DNA of 64,000 nt from Sacculina carcini (Eukaryota; Arthropoda; Thecostraca; Sacculinidae). The position numbers and the translations under genes were made by a program. The stretch covers positions 6,486,287-6,550,286 of the forward strand of contig OU696578.1 in the NCBI GenBank assembly GCA_916048095.2, in the 5' to 3' direction. How positions within the stretch are numbered: position 1 is the first letter of the stretch; each line of letters opens with the position of its first letter. The notes beneath the pieces are model-generated. The model made no database searches. It saw only the letters and a program-made list of their open reading frames with translations, and was not told the origin of the DNA. Below, piece after piece: positions 41,901-52,717 of the stretch.

Positions 41901-43158
41901 CCTCAATATTTACACATGAATTGTTCCGCACGACGGGCGGGTAAAATGCTACTGGGAACAAAGTAAACTACTTAATTTTACTGTGTAATTTATTTGGTTT
42001 AATTTCTAGCTGCATACGCTCAAGTTGCATAAGGATACGGGTTGTAATATCATGCAATGCCAACTATATGCATATGCTGTCTTGGCGGAAGCATTAATCT
42101 GGAATTATATAGATGACAGAATGTTTCATTGTTTTTCATTGTTTTGTTGTGTTACACTTCTGAATGACTACACACGAAGAACGGGTATGAATTTCAGCCT
42201 TGTTGAGGGAAAAACATCGTAAATAATTAATACAAGAATTTACAAATTTGACTTTTTCCATTGGTCGTTTTTTATCAATTTTCTTTGTGTTTGTTTCGTG
42301 TTTGAGTTCTGAATTATTCCGCACGACGCGTAGCTTTAAATATGAGGCGGGTTGTGGAAAAACATGTTTTCTAAATTGAAACATAAATTTCACATTTAGA
42401 ATTTAATATTGGCTAAAACTTTCCTATTGGTTTGTTTTTCTTTTTCAATTTGCGCTAATTTTGTTATGAATTGAATATTAATTATATTTTATGAACTGTT
42501 CCGCACGACGGGCGGGCTTAAATGTATCTATAAAGAGTGGGTTTCAATTATAGCGAGGTATATGATATTTTTCTAGCAGTAAATATTCTAGCGATAAAAG
42601 TAGAATAGCTCTTAAGCAAATGATGGTGGAGAATGATGTGAATCTTTAAATATATTTTGCGATCTGATGATATATGTATTAGGAATAATACGTAGCAGAA
42701 TATAGATTGCATAATATAATATCGGCTGTAATATCAATGGCTGTAATATCGGTGTAATCCAAAAAATAACAACTGTATGAATATGATGCATTAGTGGAAG
42801 CATTAACCGGGAATTATGAGATCATATTATGGAGAAAAAAATTCATTTATATAAAGAAATCATTGTTATTTTGTGTTAACATTTCGAAATTATTCCTGAC
42901 GACGGGCGTGCTTAAGTATGAGGCGGGTTGACTGAATAATATGTCGTTAATTATTAGAATAAGAATATGCGAATTCAGAACAGGAATTTTCTATTGGTAT
43001 AGATTTTACAATTTAGAGTTTTCTATTAGACTGGCTGTTTGCATTTAAATATGTATTACTTTTGTTTTATTAATTGTTCCGCACGACGTGTGGGTTCAAA
43101 CATTCAATTTTACCGTGTGGAATGAATCCATATACAAAACTCACGGGCTTGACTTTAA

Positions 43159-45490
43159 CCCATTTACCGGCGACCATAAAATTAATGAAGTTGGCTGATT
43201 GAAATTATTTATCTTTTGTATAATTAGGTTCATTATACATGGTGAAATACGAAAAACTAATTTAATATATTATTTTCTAGGATTTTCAGGGTGATCTAAA
43301 AATAGATCACTTCCGGAGAGCGCCGTAGAGTACACCGCGTATAGTGGGTGTGTTTCAAATGTCTTATATTTTTTAATAGACTGTCTGCACGCTGTGATCT
43401 AACTATGAATGAGGCTGTGACCTTCCTGGACGACCTTGGCCTCGATGTCGATGAGGTTGAGGCTGACATTCTTCTAAGTTAAGGTTGGCATTGGGGGTTT
43501 CCAAGACTCTCAATCGATGAGATGATCATAAAGTATTACGGCCATCACGACCTGAAGCTGTTCATTCGAGGAAAACCCATTCGATTCGGATACAAGTTAT
43601 GGTTATGGTGTCCCTCCGACGGAAACATATACGTTCCATCTTTGTATCAGTACAAGGAGCAGGGTCACTCAGCAGGGATCCCGATGGGGTCTCGAGTAGT
43701 ACTCAGTCCCATCTTCCTGGTCGACATCTCTAACGGGAAGGAACTCTCCTTCGACAAATTGTCCGCCTCTCTATCACTTCTTGTCTCGTTGACCAAAATG
43801 AGATTCAGTGCGTTAGGAACCATCCTCGTCAATTGAACCAAGAAGGATCCGTTCAAGTCGGACAAGGAGATGAAGGTTTGGGACTCTTTGGAGCTGAAAA
43901 TCAACCAGAAGAGCCAGATTATTTTTGTCCAGTGGAACGACAGCAGCTTTGTTTACATGGCGACGAACCACTCCAAATCACGCCCTACAGTGAAGGCGTT
44001 GCGGTACAGCCGCGCCGAGAAGAAGGTGAAGGTCGGCAAATATGCTGTTATGTCCCAGGTTCGTTTGGTCCCGCTTCAGTCCCGGGTCTCTTTTCTTGTT
44101 AGGTCTTGTTCTTGTTAGGTTATGCATGATCAGGTTAGTTGGGAAAGTGAAAGAGAGCCGGACTGAAGCAGGACCACATATACCTGGGGTGCATATATCA
44201 GTATCCAAACGTTCTTAGCTCCGTGGAGGTCGACATGCTCTGCTTCATCTCCAAGTACAACAGTAACATGAGGTCGTGGACCACCATGATTGGATGGTGG
44301 AGCACTTTGTGATTGATATCGAAGATATAAATATACTTCGCTCTTCTGATGGGGGCAATCCATATGACCTTGGTGAATGCCTGGTTAATCCACAAGAACC
44401 ATGGTTGAGAAGCCGAAAGTGGTTTCGGGCCTCGACTTCACGCGCGAGGTGGCGGTCTCGTATATGAAGATCACCAATGGCAAGGACTCAATCATCTCAC
44501 GCGCCCAGATCGCTTCTCGCGTTGGACTGGCAGCGCAGCCTCCGCTGGACTCCAGCTTCGACTGCCTCGGCCATATTCGCCTCGTGCGTGAACAGCAACG
44601 TCAATGTCAGGGACCCGGTTGCAAGTCGAGCCCGCTGTCCTACTACGGAAAGTGTGCAAACACTACGCTGTGCAGGCAGTATTTCAATCCCTATCATAAG
44701 GCTTAAATAATTACCGACAGACAGCTCGAAAAAGTCAGTTTCGTGTTCCGATACAGACCATCTGAACTTGGATTGAAAATATTGTATATACTCGAAGGCA
44801 GTGACGGCGCCAGGACTTTTCCGGTAGAAGACTGAAAGGGGTTAAGGAAAAAGATGCGGGGGCTTTGGGAAGCATGAATAACTCCTCTCGAAATGTTCAT
44901 GGTCAGGATTTTTGGTGTGCTCAAGGGGGTTGGCATATTTTGGGGAATTTCAGCCCCTCCAAGTCCCTCCTTGGCACCGCCGCTGCGCTAATTTTTTTTA
45001 AAAAAACCGACAGGAACGCATATTTTCATTATTAGACTAGTAATTCTTATTTTTGTGTTAAATTTCGTGCGGTGAACCTATTTCTTCTAAAACATTGAGT
45101 TGGTGCGTAAACCGGCAGTGATCTATTTTTAGATCACTGAATGTAAATCGCTCCTATACAGAAGTTATAATTATTAGAGCATTGAAATTTGTTGTGAAGC
45201 AGCATGAGGTAATAGATATATTATTAAAACCAATTATTTTTCTACTCGAGGTCGTGTGTCTATGCTGTGGGTCAACAAAGAGAACCACCGAAAAAAGGGG
45301 AAAATGGTCTACTTCAATGCTCTATTAGGACAAGTTAGAAACTCCAAAGTAATTATTTAAAATATAATCTCATAAGTAAAAGGTCCAAATATTATAACAA
45401 ATAAATTATATTCATCATATCAAAAAACAAATCTGAGAAAAAAATAGTTGAAATTTGTGATCTATTTTTAGATCACTGCCGGCTAATGGG
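43159..45490 (+). mobile_element. piggyBac-family DNA transposon
   Basis: It is flanked by TTAA on both sides (43155-43158 and 45491-45494). Terminal inverted repeats are CCCATTTACCGGC and, inverted, CCCATTAGCCGGC (11 of 13). Three copies of the palindrome GTGATCTAAAAATAGATCAC lie at 43291-43310, 45118-45137 and 45457-45476. The interior encodes a broken piggyBac transposase. A related empty site is present at about 46331-46372 (GGGTTTGACTTCAAGATCCAG). Confidence 0.88.
43404..44706 (+). pseudogene. piggyBac transposase, broken
   Basis: The transposase cuts and pastes at TTAA. An ATG at 43404 opens a short acidic start (MNEAVTFLDDLGLDVDEVEADILLS) that stops at once. Then comes the conserved core IDEMIIKYYGHHDLKLFIRGKPIRFGYKLW (second catalytic Asp) and SRVVLSP...SFDKLSASLSLLVSL (third Asp region), a nonsense codon after ILVN, and KSDKEMKVWDSLELK...MATNHSKSRPTVKALRYSR. 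The C-terminal zinc-binding region (QCQGPGCKSSPLSYYGKCANTTLC...FNPYH) ends at 44704. The part with the first catalytic Asp is missing. Confidence 0.83.
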
Positions 45491-46665
45491 TTAAGATCCA
45501 GACTCACTAATGTAATTGCGACTTGAATGGTGTATAATTATATCGCATTATGCAACAAATGTGAATTTAGCTGCCTTACAGTTTGGTTCCGATACTATAT
45601 TGGCGGGTTGAGAGAAAAGTATTGGTGGGCCGCGTGTTTGGGACCCCTGGGGTAGATAATCTCAGTCTTCTGATTACAAATTATGATCGAATCAGTATAT
45701 TTTGTGATCACAAACTAATAAGTTAAATCACATCAGACTAGGCTGAGTGCGGTCAAGATTGTATGGTTGGGTTGGTTGGGTAGGTTTGACTCAGGTTATA
45801 TTGGGTTTTAATGATAGCGGAAAATATATAAATTTTAGCAATAAATATCATAGCGGTAAAAGTAAAATAGTACTTAAGCAAATGATGTTGGGGAATGATG
45901 TTAAGTAATAAATATAGTTTGGAAACATTCTGATGAATAGATTTCATCATTTTTCATTGTTTATATCGTGTTCGTGTTCTGAATTATACCACACAACGGG
46001 CAGATTTATATAGCAGGCGGGTTGAGGGATAATATTTGTCAAAATAAAAACAAAAATATTCACATTTAGACTTTTATATTGGTTAAGATTTTTATAAGTT
46101 ACATTTTTTGCTTTTCAATTTGTATTCATTTTATTTTATGGATTCAATATGAATATTATTGTATGAATTGTTCCGCACGACGGGCGGGTTTAAAAAAAGT
46201 GTTTACATTTTTTAGTTCATCTTTTCAAATGGTTCATTTAGAAAAAGGTAATTTTTTTCAATAAAAATGATCAGCGGGCAGCAACTATAGACAATAGAAC
46301 GTTCAATTTCCCCTGTAGAATTAATCCATACATAAAACCAATGGGTTTGACTTCAAGATCCAGAACGGATCGTGTTCGAGTTCTGAATTATTCAGCACGA
46401 CGGGCGGGTGTAAAAATATCTAAGGCGGACTGAGGGGAAATATTTTGTCGAAATGAAAATAATTAAACTTAGAATTTTCAATTGATTAATATTTTTATGA
46501 GTGTACCTTATTTCATTTTTAATTTTCAATATTTTTTTATGAATTGAATATGAATTTAATGTTATGAATTGCTCCGCACAACGGGCGGGTTTTAATGCTA
46601 GTTTGTTATATTTGTTCTTTTATAATATAACCCATACACACACAAACATAAACATGCGTGTGCAG

Positions 46666-46842
46666 GTGTTGCCGATATGGGAGGGCACTACCAATGTGCT
46701 GGCACTGGATATGTTGCGAGCCGTGCGTATCAGTGAGGGTGCATGTTGGCGAGCTTTGCTGGCTCACGTACACGATACACTACTGGCCACACGTCCTCAA
46801 CAACACGCTCATCTGCCCTCACTGACCGCCGCCAAACACAAG
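46666..46842 (+). CDS. Acyl-CoA dehydrogenase exon with catalytic IWEGTT
   Basis: The acceptor GCGTGTGCAG|G and the donor CACAAG|GTAATC; 59 codons in phase 0. VLPIWEGTTNVLALDMLRA contains the Glu (46681-46683) that is the catalytic base position in most acyl-CoA dehydrogenases, in the (Y/W)EGT motif. The rest is a helix of the C-terminal domain. Intron after: 991 bp. Confidence 0.93.
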
Positions 46843-46869
46843 GTAATCTTGCGGCAGTAAGCCAGCGGT

Positions 46870-47215
46870 GACTTTTCAATGGTTAAAGGCCTAAATTAGA
46901 GCTGCTACACGGGAAGAAGCCGAAGGTTGTGAACAAAAAGGTGTGACCCGTGCATCTCGCTGTCACCACAGAGCCGACCTTATCCACGCTATGGCGCCAC
47001 ATGGACGGGAGACGTATTTGAGAGGGCCGCCTCCCCAGAATGCATGGCACAACACATGACTTATATCTGGTACCATTTACTGCTGGGTCGACGGCGGCTG
47101 TTCAATTGTAGAATTTGCCAAATGAAATTGTCTTCCGCCGGGTTTCGAACCTCCCGCTTGTGCAGCAGGTGTGCTACAACTACACCACATAGTCCAAAAG
47201 GGGTTCAGTTCATAA
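46870..47215 (-). mobile_element. tRNA-Val-derived SINE, copy 1
   Basis: The minus-strand head (about 47195-47132) reads like a tRNA with A-box TGGTGTAGTTG and B-box GGTTCGAAACC. The body and tail (GCTGCTACACGGGAAGAAGCCG reversed at about 46900) match the copy at 63430-63786. In the intron between two acyl-CoA dehydrogenase exons. Confidence 0.75.
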
Positions 47216-47833
47216 AGGTTTCTTACGGGTTTTATGCTTGGGTAATTTTCTAATGGAGTAATAAATTTACTTAAGAATTCAATTATCTAAGTACCCTTGG
47301 AAATAATGGTGTATATGAAGCAGAAGCAGAAGGTTAACTGAAGGCACAATAAGGACAGAGCTGTCTTGTAGTTCACACACGATAGCTACATTATTAATCA
47401 CAGATTTGTTCAAGTACTTATTGGCTTAGTACACTGGCTTTCAATTTCTCCCATGGAAAAGCCCCGTCGATAATAATCGCCGTATTGCTCGGCGCTTATT
47501 ACCAAAAACGCGCCCGTAATTTGCGCGTAACTAATAGTTTTTCGAATTAAGGCATTCGTTGATGCATAATATTTCTTAAAGGGGTGCTGGCTAAACTTTG
47601 AGATGGCATTGAAAAGATTGCGTTTAGAATTTGGAAGATGCGTGAATATGTGAAGATATAACTACATTTCACTTATCTGAAATTTTGGACAAATGCATCT
47701 GTATTTCGATAGGTTTTTACGTTTAAATGAAATATTTCGAATATAATTGTCATTTTGTTTGTTTCCATACAAATATAGTGCGTTTCAAGTTTGTGTTTTC
47801 AAGTATTTTTTATGTGATAATGCTTCTTATCAG
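47216..47833. other. Intron remainder, no feature seen
   Basis: AT-rich intronic DNA ending in the acceptor of the next exon. No repeat or coding signal recognised. Confidence 0.5.
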
Positions 47834-47942
47834 ATTTTGAGGGAGTTTGAGGCTTTGGACGAGTTGTTCGGCAGTTCACGCGCAGCTGGGTTAGGTGTGT
47901 TGGCGCGTGATATAGCCATGACGCTGGCTAAGGCGTACACAG
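47834..47942 (+). CDS. Acyl-CoA dehydrogenase exon (C-terminal domain)
   Basis: The acceptor CTTATCAG|A and the donor TACACAG|GTGCAC; 36 codons plus one base. ILREFEALDELFGSSRAAGLGVLARDIAMTLAKAYT resembles the (RD)xA(F/M)xLAxxYxG helix of the family. Phase fits the last exon. Intron after: 153 bp. Confidence 0.87.
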
Positions 47943-48095
47943 GTGCACATCACCTCCATATCACATCCACACCACCTCCATATCACATTCACACCACATC
48001 CAGATCACATTCACTACATGGATATATATTTTCTCTGTAAGACATTTGTTCATTTATAAGTGTTTTGTATGTATGTGTGTATGTGTGTGTTTAAG

Positions 48096-48304
48096 GCGGC
48101 TTGTTATATTGGCACTGTTGTCAAAGTGACTCCACGAGGGAGGATTCTGTGGTGGTGTTGCGCTGGTGCCACCAGCATATCAATGGTGGCGCGGCCAGTG
48201 CTGGTGCGTCCCTAGATGTGGCAGCTCTGTCCTCATCTCACCAGCGTGACAGTCTTGATCTGGTGATGGGTGGACATGAAGGAGAACTTCTAGATTTATC
48301 CTGA
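48096..48304 (+). CDS. Acyl-CoA dehydrogenase terminal exon
   Basis: The acceptor GTTTAAG|GC completes the split Gly codon, then GLLYWHCCQSD and a less conserved C-terminus to TGA at 48302-48304. In other family members this stretch is GALL-x-EH. The tail is His/Ser-rich. A candidate polyadenylation signal AATAAA lies at 48358-48363, inside an antisense L2-type 3' end. Confidence 0.8.
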
Positions 48305-48351
48305 CAGCTGGCTGATGCTATCAATGTACCATCAGTGTGATTGGGGAAATA

Positions 48352-48411
48352 CAATAACAATAAAAACATGTGTTTGCTATAGCGCATATATAACACATGT
48401 GCGACAAAACA
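48352..48411 (-). repeat. L2-type 3' end (hairpin plus tail), minus strand
   Basis: On the minus strand: GTCGCACATGTGTTATATATGCGCTATAGCAAACA followed by a (TTATTG)-like tail. It matches the shared 3' hairpin described for the L2-like LINEs. It overlaps the 3' UTR of the host gene. Confidence 0.6.
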
Positions 48412-48790
48412 GTTTAAAACCACGAAAACCACGAAAGACAGAAGTGAACACAGATCACAAAGCTATTCATACACAGAAACAAAATGCAGTGATAAACGCC
48501 ACATTAACTAATAGCAATTAAACAGTAGCAAAGGAGTGGCAGGGTCAAATGACAACTCAAAAAAGTACCCAAAAAGGGAGAACTTGAAAGAGGAATAAGC
48601 GGAGTATATTTCATGGTGTTGTATTATATGGCATGGGCTGAGCAGGTCAAGTCGACCTTGTACAAGGGTAATGGGTGAGTTCGGAGTGCGTCGTGAATTG
48701 GTGTTGTTGCTGAGGTTGTATATGTACGGTGGTTGTGTTTTTTAGTGTTCTTGTTATTCTGTGGTTTTTTCTTCTTTACAATATATTGAT
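48412..48790. other. Intergenic stretch, part may be LTR of element E
   Basis: There is no coding signal. From about 48640 the sequence becomes TG-rich and ends TACGACA at 48799, followed by AGCTAACCGG. This parallels the LTR end of elements A and B, so an LTR remnant is likely. Confidence 0.35.
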
Positions 48791-48821
48791 TCATACGACA
48801 AGCTAACCGGCCATGTCAACA

Positions 48822-49592
48822 CAATGTCTACAGATCGCGACAATGAAATTCTGATATCATTATTCGGTGACGGAGATGTTGTTACCTGCTTAAAAATTGG
48901 AGTTGGTGGCAAGGCTGAAAGGCATCGAGGATGTCGCATCATTTTTACCGTTGTATCTGGACGAAGACACATTGGCGCACTATTTGGAATTGAGTGACGG
49001 TGAGCAAAATTATGCCGGTGTTATTCAGCAGAAGTTAAAAGCGGCGTACGGCGATGATGATTTCACTGCATATGCAAAGTTAACGCATGTGAAATGGACC
49101 GGAGAGGCTATATCTACGTGCGTCAATAACATCAAAAGGTTGGCTGGTATGGCTGAATTTGTTTATTGTTGTGTGACTAATGTGTCAATTTGGCTTTTTG
49201 TCAACGGTTTTCCCGATGTTACCAGCGTGCGTCTGAGACAGCTGATGAAGAAGACAAAAATGGAGCTGAGCATGCTAGTCGATCACGCCCAGATCCTGAC
49301 ATTGTCGCGAACCAGTGCCGCAGTAACAGGTGCGGGTAATGCGTCAGCCGTCAGTGTCGCAGTAACATGTGCGGGCGCTGCGTCAACCGTCAGCGCTGCA
49401 GTAACATGTGCGGACGATGCGTCAGCTATCAGCGCCGGTCCAGGTGGAAGAAGAGCGGTATCTCAGTTCAGCGGCAATTGTTTTCGGTGTGGGGGGTTTC
49501 ATCGTATCAGAGATTGTCCAGAAAAAGATGTGAAGTGTTTTAATTGCACTATGTTTGGTCATGTTGCTAGCCAATGCTCGGGAGACGAGTGA
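48822..49592 (+). pseudogene. Element E gag (family of A and B), two knuckles
   Basis: ATG at 48824 (MSTDRDNEI). The frame shifts near 48893 and continues LVARLKGIEDVASFLPLYL ... KLKAAYGDDDFTAYAKL, clearly the same capsid type as in B. A 51-bp tandem repeat (GTAACATGTGCGG-type, about 49320-49440) adds Ala/Val-rich repeats. Knuckles CFRCGGFHRIRDC and CFNCTMFGHVASQC follow, the first one residue short. Gag stops at 49590-49592. The heptamer at the B slippery position reads GGGAGAC here. Confidence 0.78.
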
Positions 49593-49771
49593 GGGGTGAC
49601 TCATGCGCCGCTAGTCAACCCTGTAGTCGGAATGAGGCGCATATTGGGTCACTGCCTATTGTTGATATTATGTGCGGGGATGCGAGTGTTAAGGGCATTG
49701 TTGACACATGCTGCACTGTAATTGTGGTACACCTGAAATTTGTGTCAGAATTTAGTGGTATTACAGTGTGA
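49574..49771 (+). pseudogene. Element E protease start
   Basis: In the -1 frame relative to gag, as in B: SLPIVDIMCGDASVKGIVDTCCT. The active-site DTG has become DTC. The frame ends at 49769-49771 and no RT follows, so the element is truncated here. Confidence 0.65.
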
Positions 49772-49861
49772 AGAGCGAGTAGAAGGCCGATACACTTTGT
49801 CGCATTTGTTTACATTACTTAGGCCCCTCCCCCCTCTGACGTCATTTTTTTGTTTTTGTTT

Positions 49862-49985
49862 TTTTGCCTCAACCTGACCTAACCCAACCCAACCTAACCC
49901 GACCTAACCCAACCTAACCTAACCCGACCCGACCTAACCCAGCCTAACCTAACTTTTTCTTTATACTATACCTAACCTAACTTTT
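49862..49985. repeat. Degenerate (CCTAA)n-like block
   Basis: Runs of AACCTAACC, AACCCAACC and AACCCGACC, i.e. TTAGG-type pentamers on the other strand. These are interspersed rather than a pure array. Similar words recur near 50629-50650. Confidence 0.75.
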
Positions 49986-50007
49986 TTATGTATTCTAAAT
50001 ATACATA

Positions 50008-50055
50008 CCTGACGGGTTTCGAACCGTGGTCCTCGCGTCTGCTGAGATCGGCCAC
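50008..50055 (-). other. tRNA-like B-box fragment
   Basis: The minus strand has GGACCACGGTTCGAAACCCGTC, a good B-box in a T-arm-like context. The A-box half is not convincing. Probably a scrap of a tRNA-derived SINE. Confidence 0.4.
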
Positions 50056-50120
50056 AGCAGCGTTTTACAGGTGATGTGTAATAGGTGTATATATAGCGCT
50101 TGCTGCTGGAACTAGACATA

Positions 50121-50590
50121 TTTGTCTCTTTAGCGCCACATTTGTCTCTAAATTATTTTATTTATCTCTTTAGCGCCACATTTGTCTCTAAATTATATTA
50201 TTTGTATCTTTAGCGCCACATTTGTCTCTAAATTATTTTATTTGTCTATTTAGCGCCACAGTTGTCTCAAAATTATTTTATTTGTCTCTTTAGCGCCACA
50301 TTTGTCTCTAAATTATTTTATTTGTCTCTTTAGCGCCACATTTGTCTCAAAATTATTTTATTTGTCTCTTTAGCGCCACATTTGTCTCTAAATTATTTTA
50401 TTTGTCTCTTTAGCGCCACAGTTGTCTATAAAAAAATTATTTGTCTCTTTAGCGCCACATTTGTCTCTAAATTATTTTATTTGTCTCTTTATCGCCAAAT
50501 TTGTCTCTAAATTATTTTATTTGTCTCTTTAGCGCCACATTTGTCTCTAAATTATTGTATTTGTCTCTTTAGCGCCACATTTGTATTTTT
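50121..50590. repeat. 40-bp minisatellite, about 12 units
   Basis: The unit TTTGTCTCTTTAGCGCCACA plus TTTGTCTCTAAATTATTTTA repeats with a 40-bp period. One unit near 50425 is altered by an A-run. Confidence 0.92.
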
Positions 50591-51427
50591 TTCTTATTCT
50601 TTATTCTATGTATTCTTTATTCTATACATAACCTAACTCGACCCAACTGTTAGAATTTCACGAAGGAATATAACAGATGAACGGAAACAACTTTATTGAA
50701 CGTACTCCAAACTCAATTTTAACTCCTTATTTCAACACACTCTCACAATATAAACTTCCACACGCACTCTCGCAATACAATCTGCACACTCTCACAATAT
50801 AAACTTCCACACGCACCCTCGCAATACAAATTATATCAACTTACATATAGATGATACGCTTATAATTGACAATATGAACAAAGGTGGTATGTGAAAATCG
50901 TCCTCTCACGGGACGGTCACCGGCGAAGTCGTCACTGCCGCCCGTACCCTTGATGTGGTAGACAGAAGTAGAGTAACGTACCAATGTTGACAATATCGAA
51001 CAAGTTGACAATAAGGTACCACAAGCGATCCAGATCAATGTGGTATTTTAGTACCACTTACCAATAGTTTTGTGAATAAAAAAAAAATAAAGCATAAAAA
51101 TGTACACACAGGATCTAGAATTTCACCTTGTAGCAAAGTTCAAATCCAAATACCCATTGGCCTTATTTATGAAAACCTAGTGACTAAAAATCGTTTTGTC
51201 CATGGAAGTTATTTCATGTTTGTTTTCAGAGTAAATGATCAAAAGATATCCTCAGACGGAACGCCTGTATTGCCGATAGAGAATGATATTCGCTGCAAAC
51301 AGATATACATAAACAAACAAACAGATATACATTAAGTGAGAACGCATATGATCGTTAAATGTAACGTTAACAAACACAAGGAAATAGTAAACACAAACGT
51401 ACTTAGTATGTCAAGACGTGTGTAGAC
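50591..51427. other. Gene-free stretch with local duplication
   Basis: The piece ACTCTCACAATATAAACTTCC...CGCAATACAA is present twice (50739-50790 and 50789-50830). On the minus strand AATAAAGTTG lies near 50685, and the piece ending TTCTAACA could be an LTR end. An 87-codon frame at 51072-51335 has no recognisable motif. Confidence 0.3.
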
Positions 51428-52490
51428 AGACATTTAAAACGTGTGTAGGTAGCTTCGATTGGTACAGTCACCAATCGAAGCCAAATCGTTTTCCCTAAAT
51501 ATGCACATGCTCACGTGTAGAAAAACAAACCACCAATCAACGATTTTATTCGGTTCAATTGCCAAACAAAACTCGTAAAAATAGTAAGAAATACAGGGCT
51601 GACAACATAAGAGATGAAACGGAGGAAAACGAAAACAGATGGAGCATGCAATGAACACATGTAGAAAAGACGCTCAGAACGAAATCCCCAAAAAACTCAT
51701 GTTCGGGACCTACAATACGACTACACCACAAACACAGTAATGCAAGGTTCAGTTCAGTTCAGTGTATTTGTTATAGCGCCTGTCATACACGGGCGCGCAG
51801 CAGCTAAACAGTATGTACAAGCGGACAAAGCTAAACAGTTATTACAGAAACAATAAAAAGAACACATGAATGAATAGATATTACACGATTCAAATAACAC
51901 AATGAACACATTTACATAATGAGAAGAACACATTGAAGGGTGATTGAAGAACACAATAACAGAGAACAATAAACATAATTAGACTAAAACATAGGTAAAC
52001 ACAAACATACATGCATTCGCGCCCACACACATATCAGAGAGAGGCAAAAGGAGTCAAGGAATGAGTCACGGGATCAAAGGAAATTTCCACAAGATGTTTA
52101 CGTAGAGAAGAGGTAAAAGATCGATACGTGAGCGAGGAGGTGATATGAGAAGGGAGCGAGTTATATAATCGAGGACCGTAGAAGGTTCTCAAAAGTTATA
52201 TTACTAAGACATTACTCACTGATTAATAACATTGTACACAAAGACAAATATCACTTAGATAATAACTCAACGTCTGCAGCTATTTTCCTGAACAGAGACC
52301 AACACAACAAAACAACAATGGAATTGATCCTTACAACTTCCACTGCAACGAAAATAAGACACCATAATAAGCACTCAAGTAAATAAAGGCCCCAATAAGA
52401 CTTATTAAATCAATGTGAACTTAGAATATGACAGCAAGAAACTATTCAAACAACAAATGCAATTTCATAACAGATAATAACAAACCCTAC
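51428..52490. repeat. Local duplication, copy 1, left part
   Basis: It matches 61640-62715 with scattered differences. It starts with CACATTTAAAACGTGTGTAGG and an 11-bp inverted repeat (CTTCGATTGGT...ACCAATCGAAG, about 51451-51479). It contains the internally deleted L2-type unit (51746-52490, minus) and ends at the LINE D insertion. Confidence 0.85.
51746..52490 (-). mobile_element. Internally deleted L2-type element, copy 1
   Basis: On the minus strand it consists of an L2-like 5' UTR (as at 56951-57230), joined to the last about 55 codons of ORF2 (TFYGPRLYNSLPSHI...SFDPVTHSLTPFASL, about 52210-52040). A 3' UTR, the 3' hairpin GCGCCCGTGTATGACAGGCGC and a (TGAAC)n tail follow. Most of the coding region is missing, so it depended on another element's enzyme. 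Confidence 0.7.
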
Positions 52491-52717
52491 GTTTTACGTT
52501 CTACGGTTACGGAGATTGTTTGGAAGTTGTGGACGTGGTTTGGTGATTCGAATCGCGTTTCATCGTTTCACCCCGGAATTTTTCCCGTTTGGTGTTGGAA
52601 ACATCACGTGATCTGTTCTGGCCATTTTTGCACGACGGCTGCTATCGGTTATCGGCGCGATCCGTGATCCGACTTCATCAACAGTATCAGGTGGCACTGG
52701 ACCCCACTGCTGCAGGT

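Larger units (their letters stand above)
41910..46600. repeat. Family of GTTCCGCACGACGGGCGGG motifs in intron
   Basis: The motif TGAATTGTTCCGCACGACGG or close variants occurs near 41923, 42316, 42498, 42892, 43076, 45987, 46170, 46389 and 46570, embedded in AT-rich DNA. Intervals are about 180-185 or 390 bp, roughly a 575-bp higher-order unit when the piggyBac insertion is discounted. Further words are shared between units (e.g. GGGYTTGACTT.AAGATCCAG). It looks like a degenerate tandem array. Confidence 0.7.
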
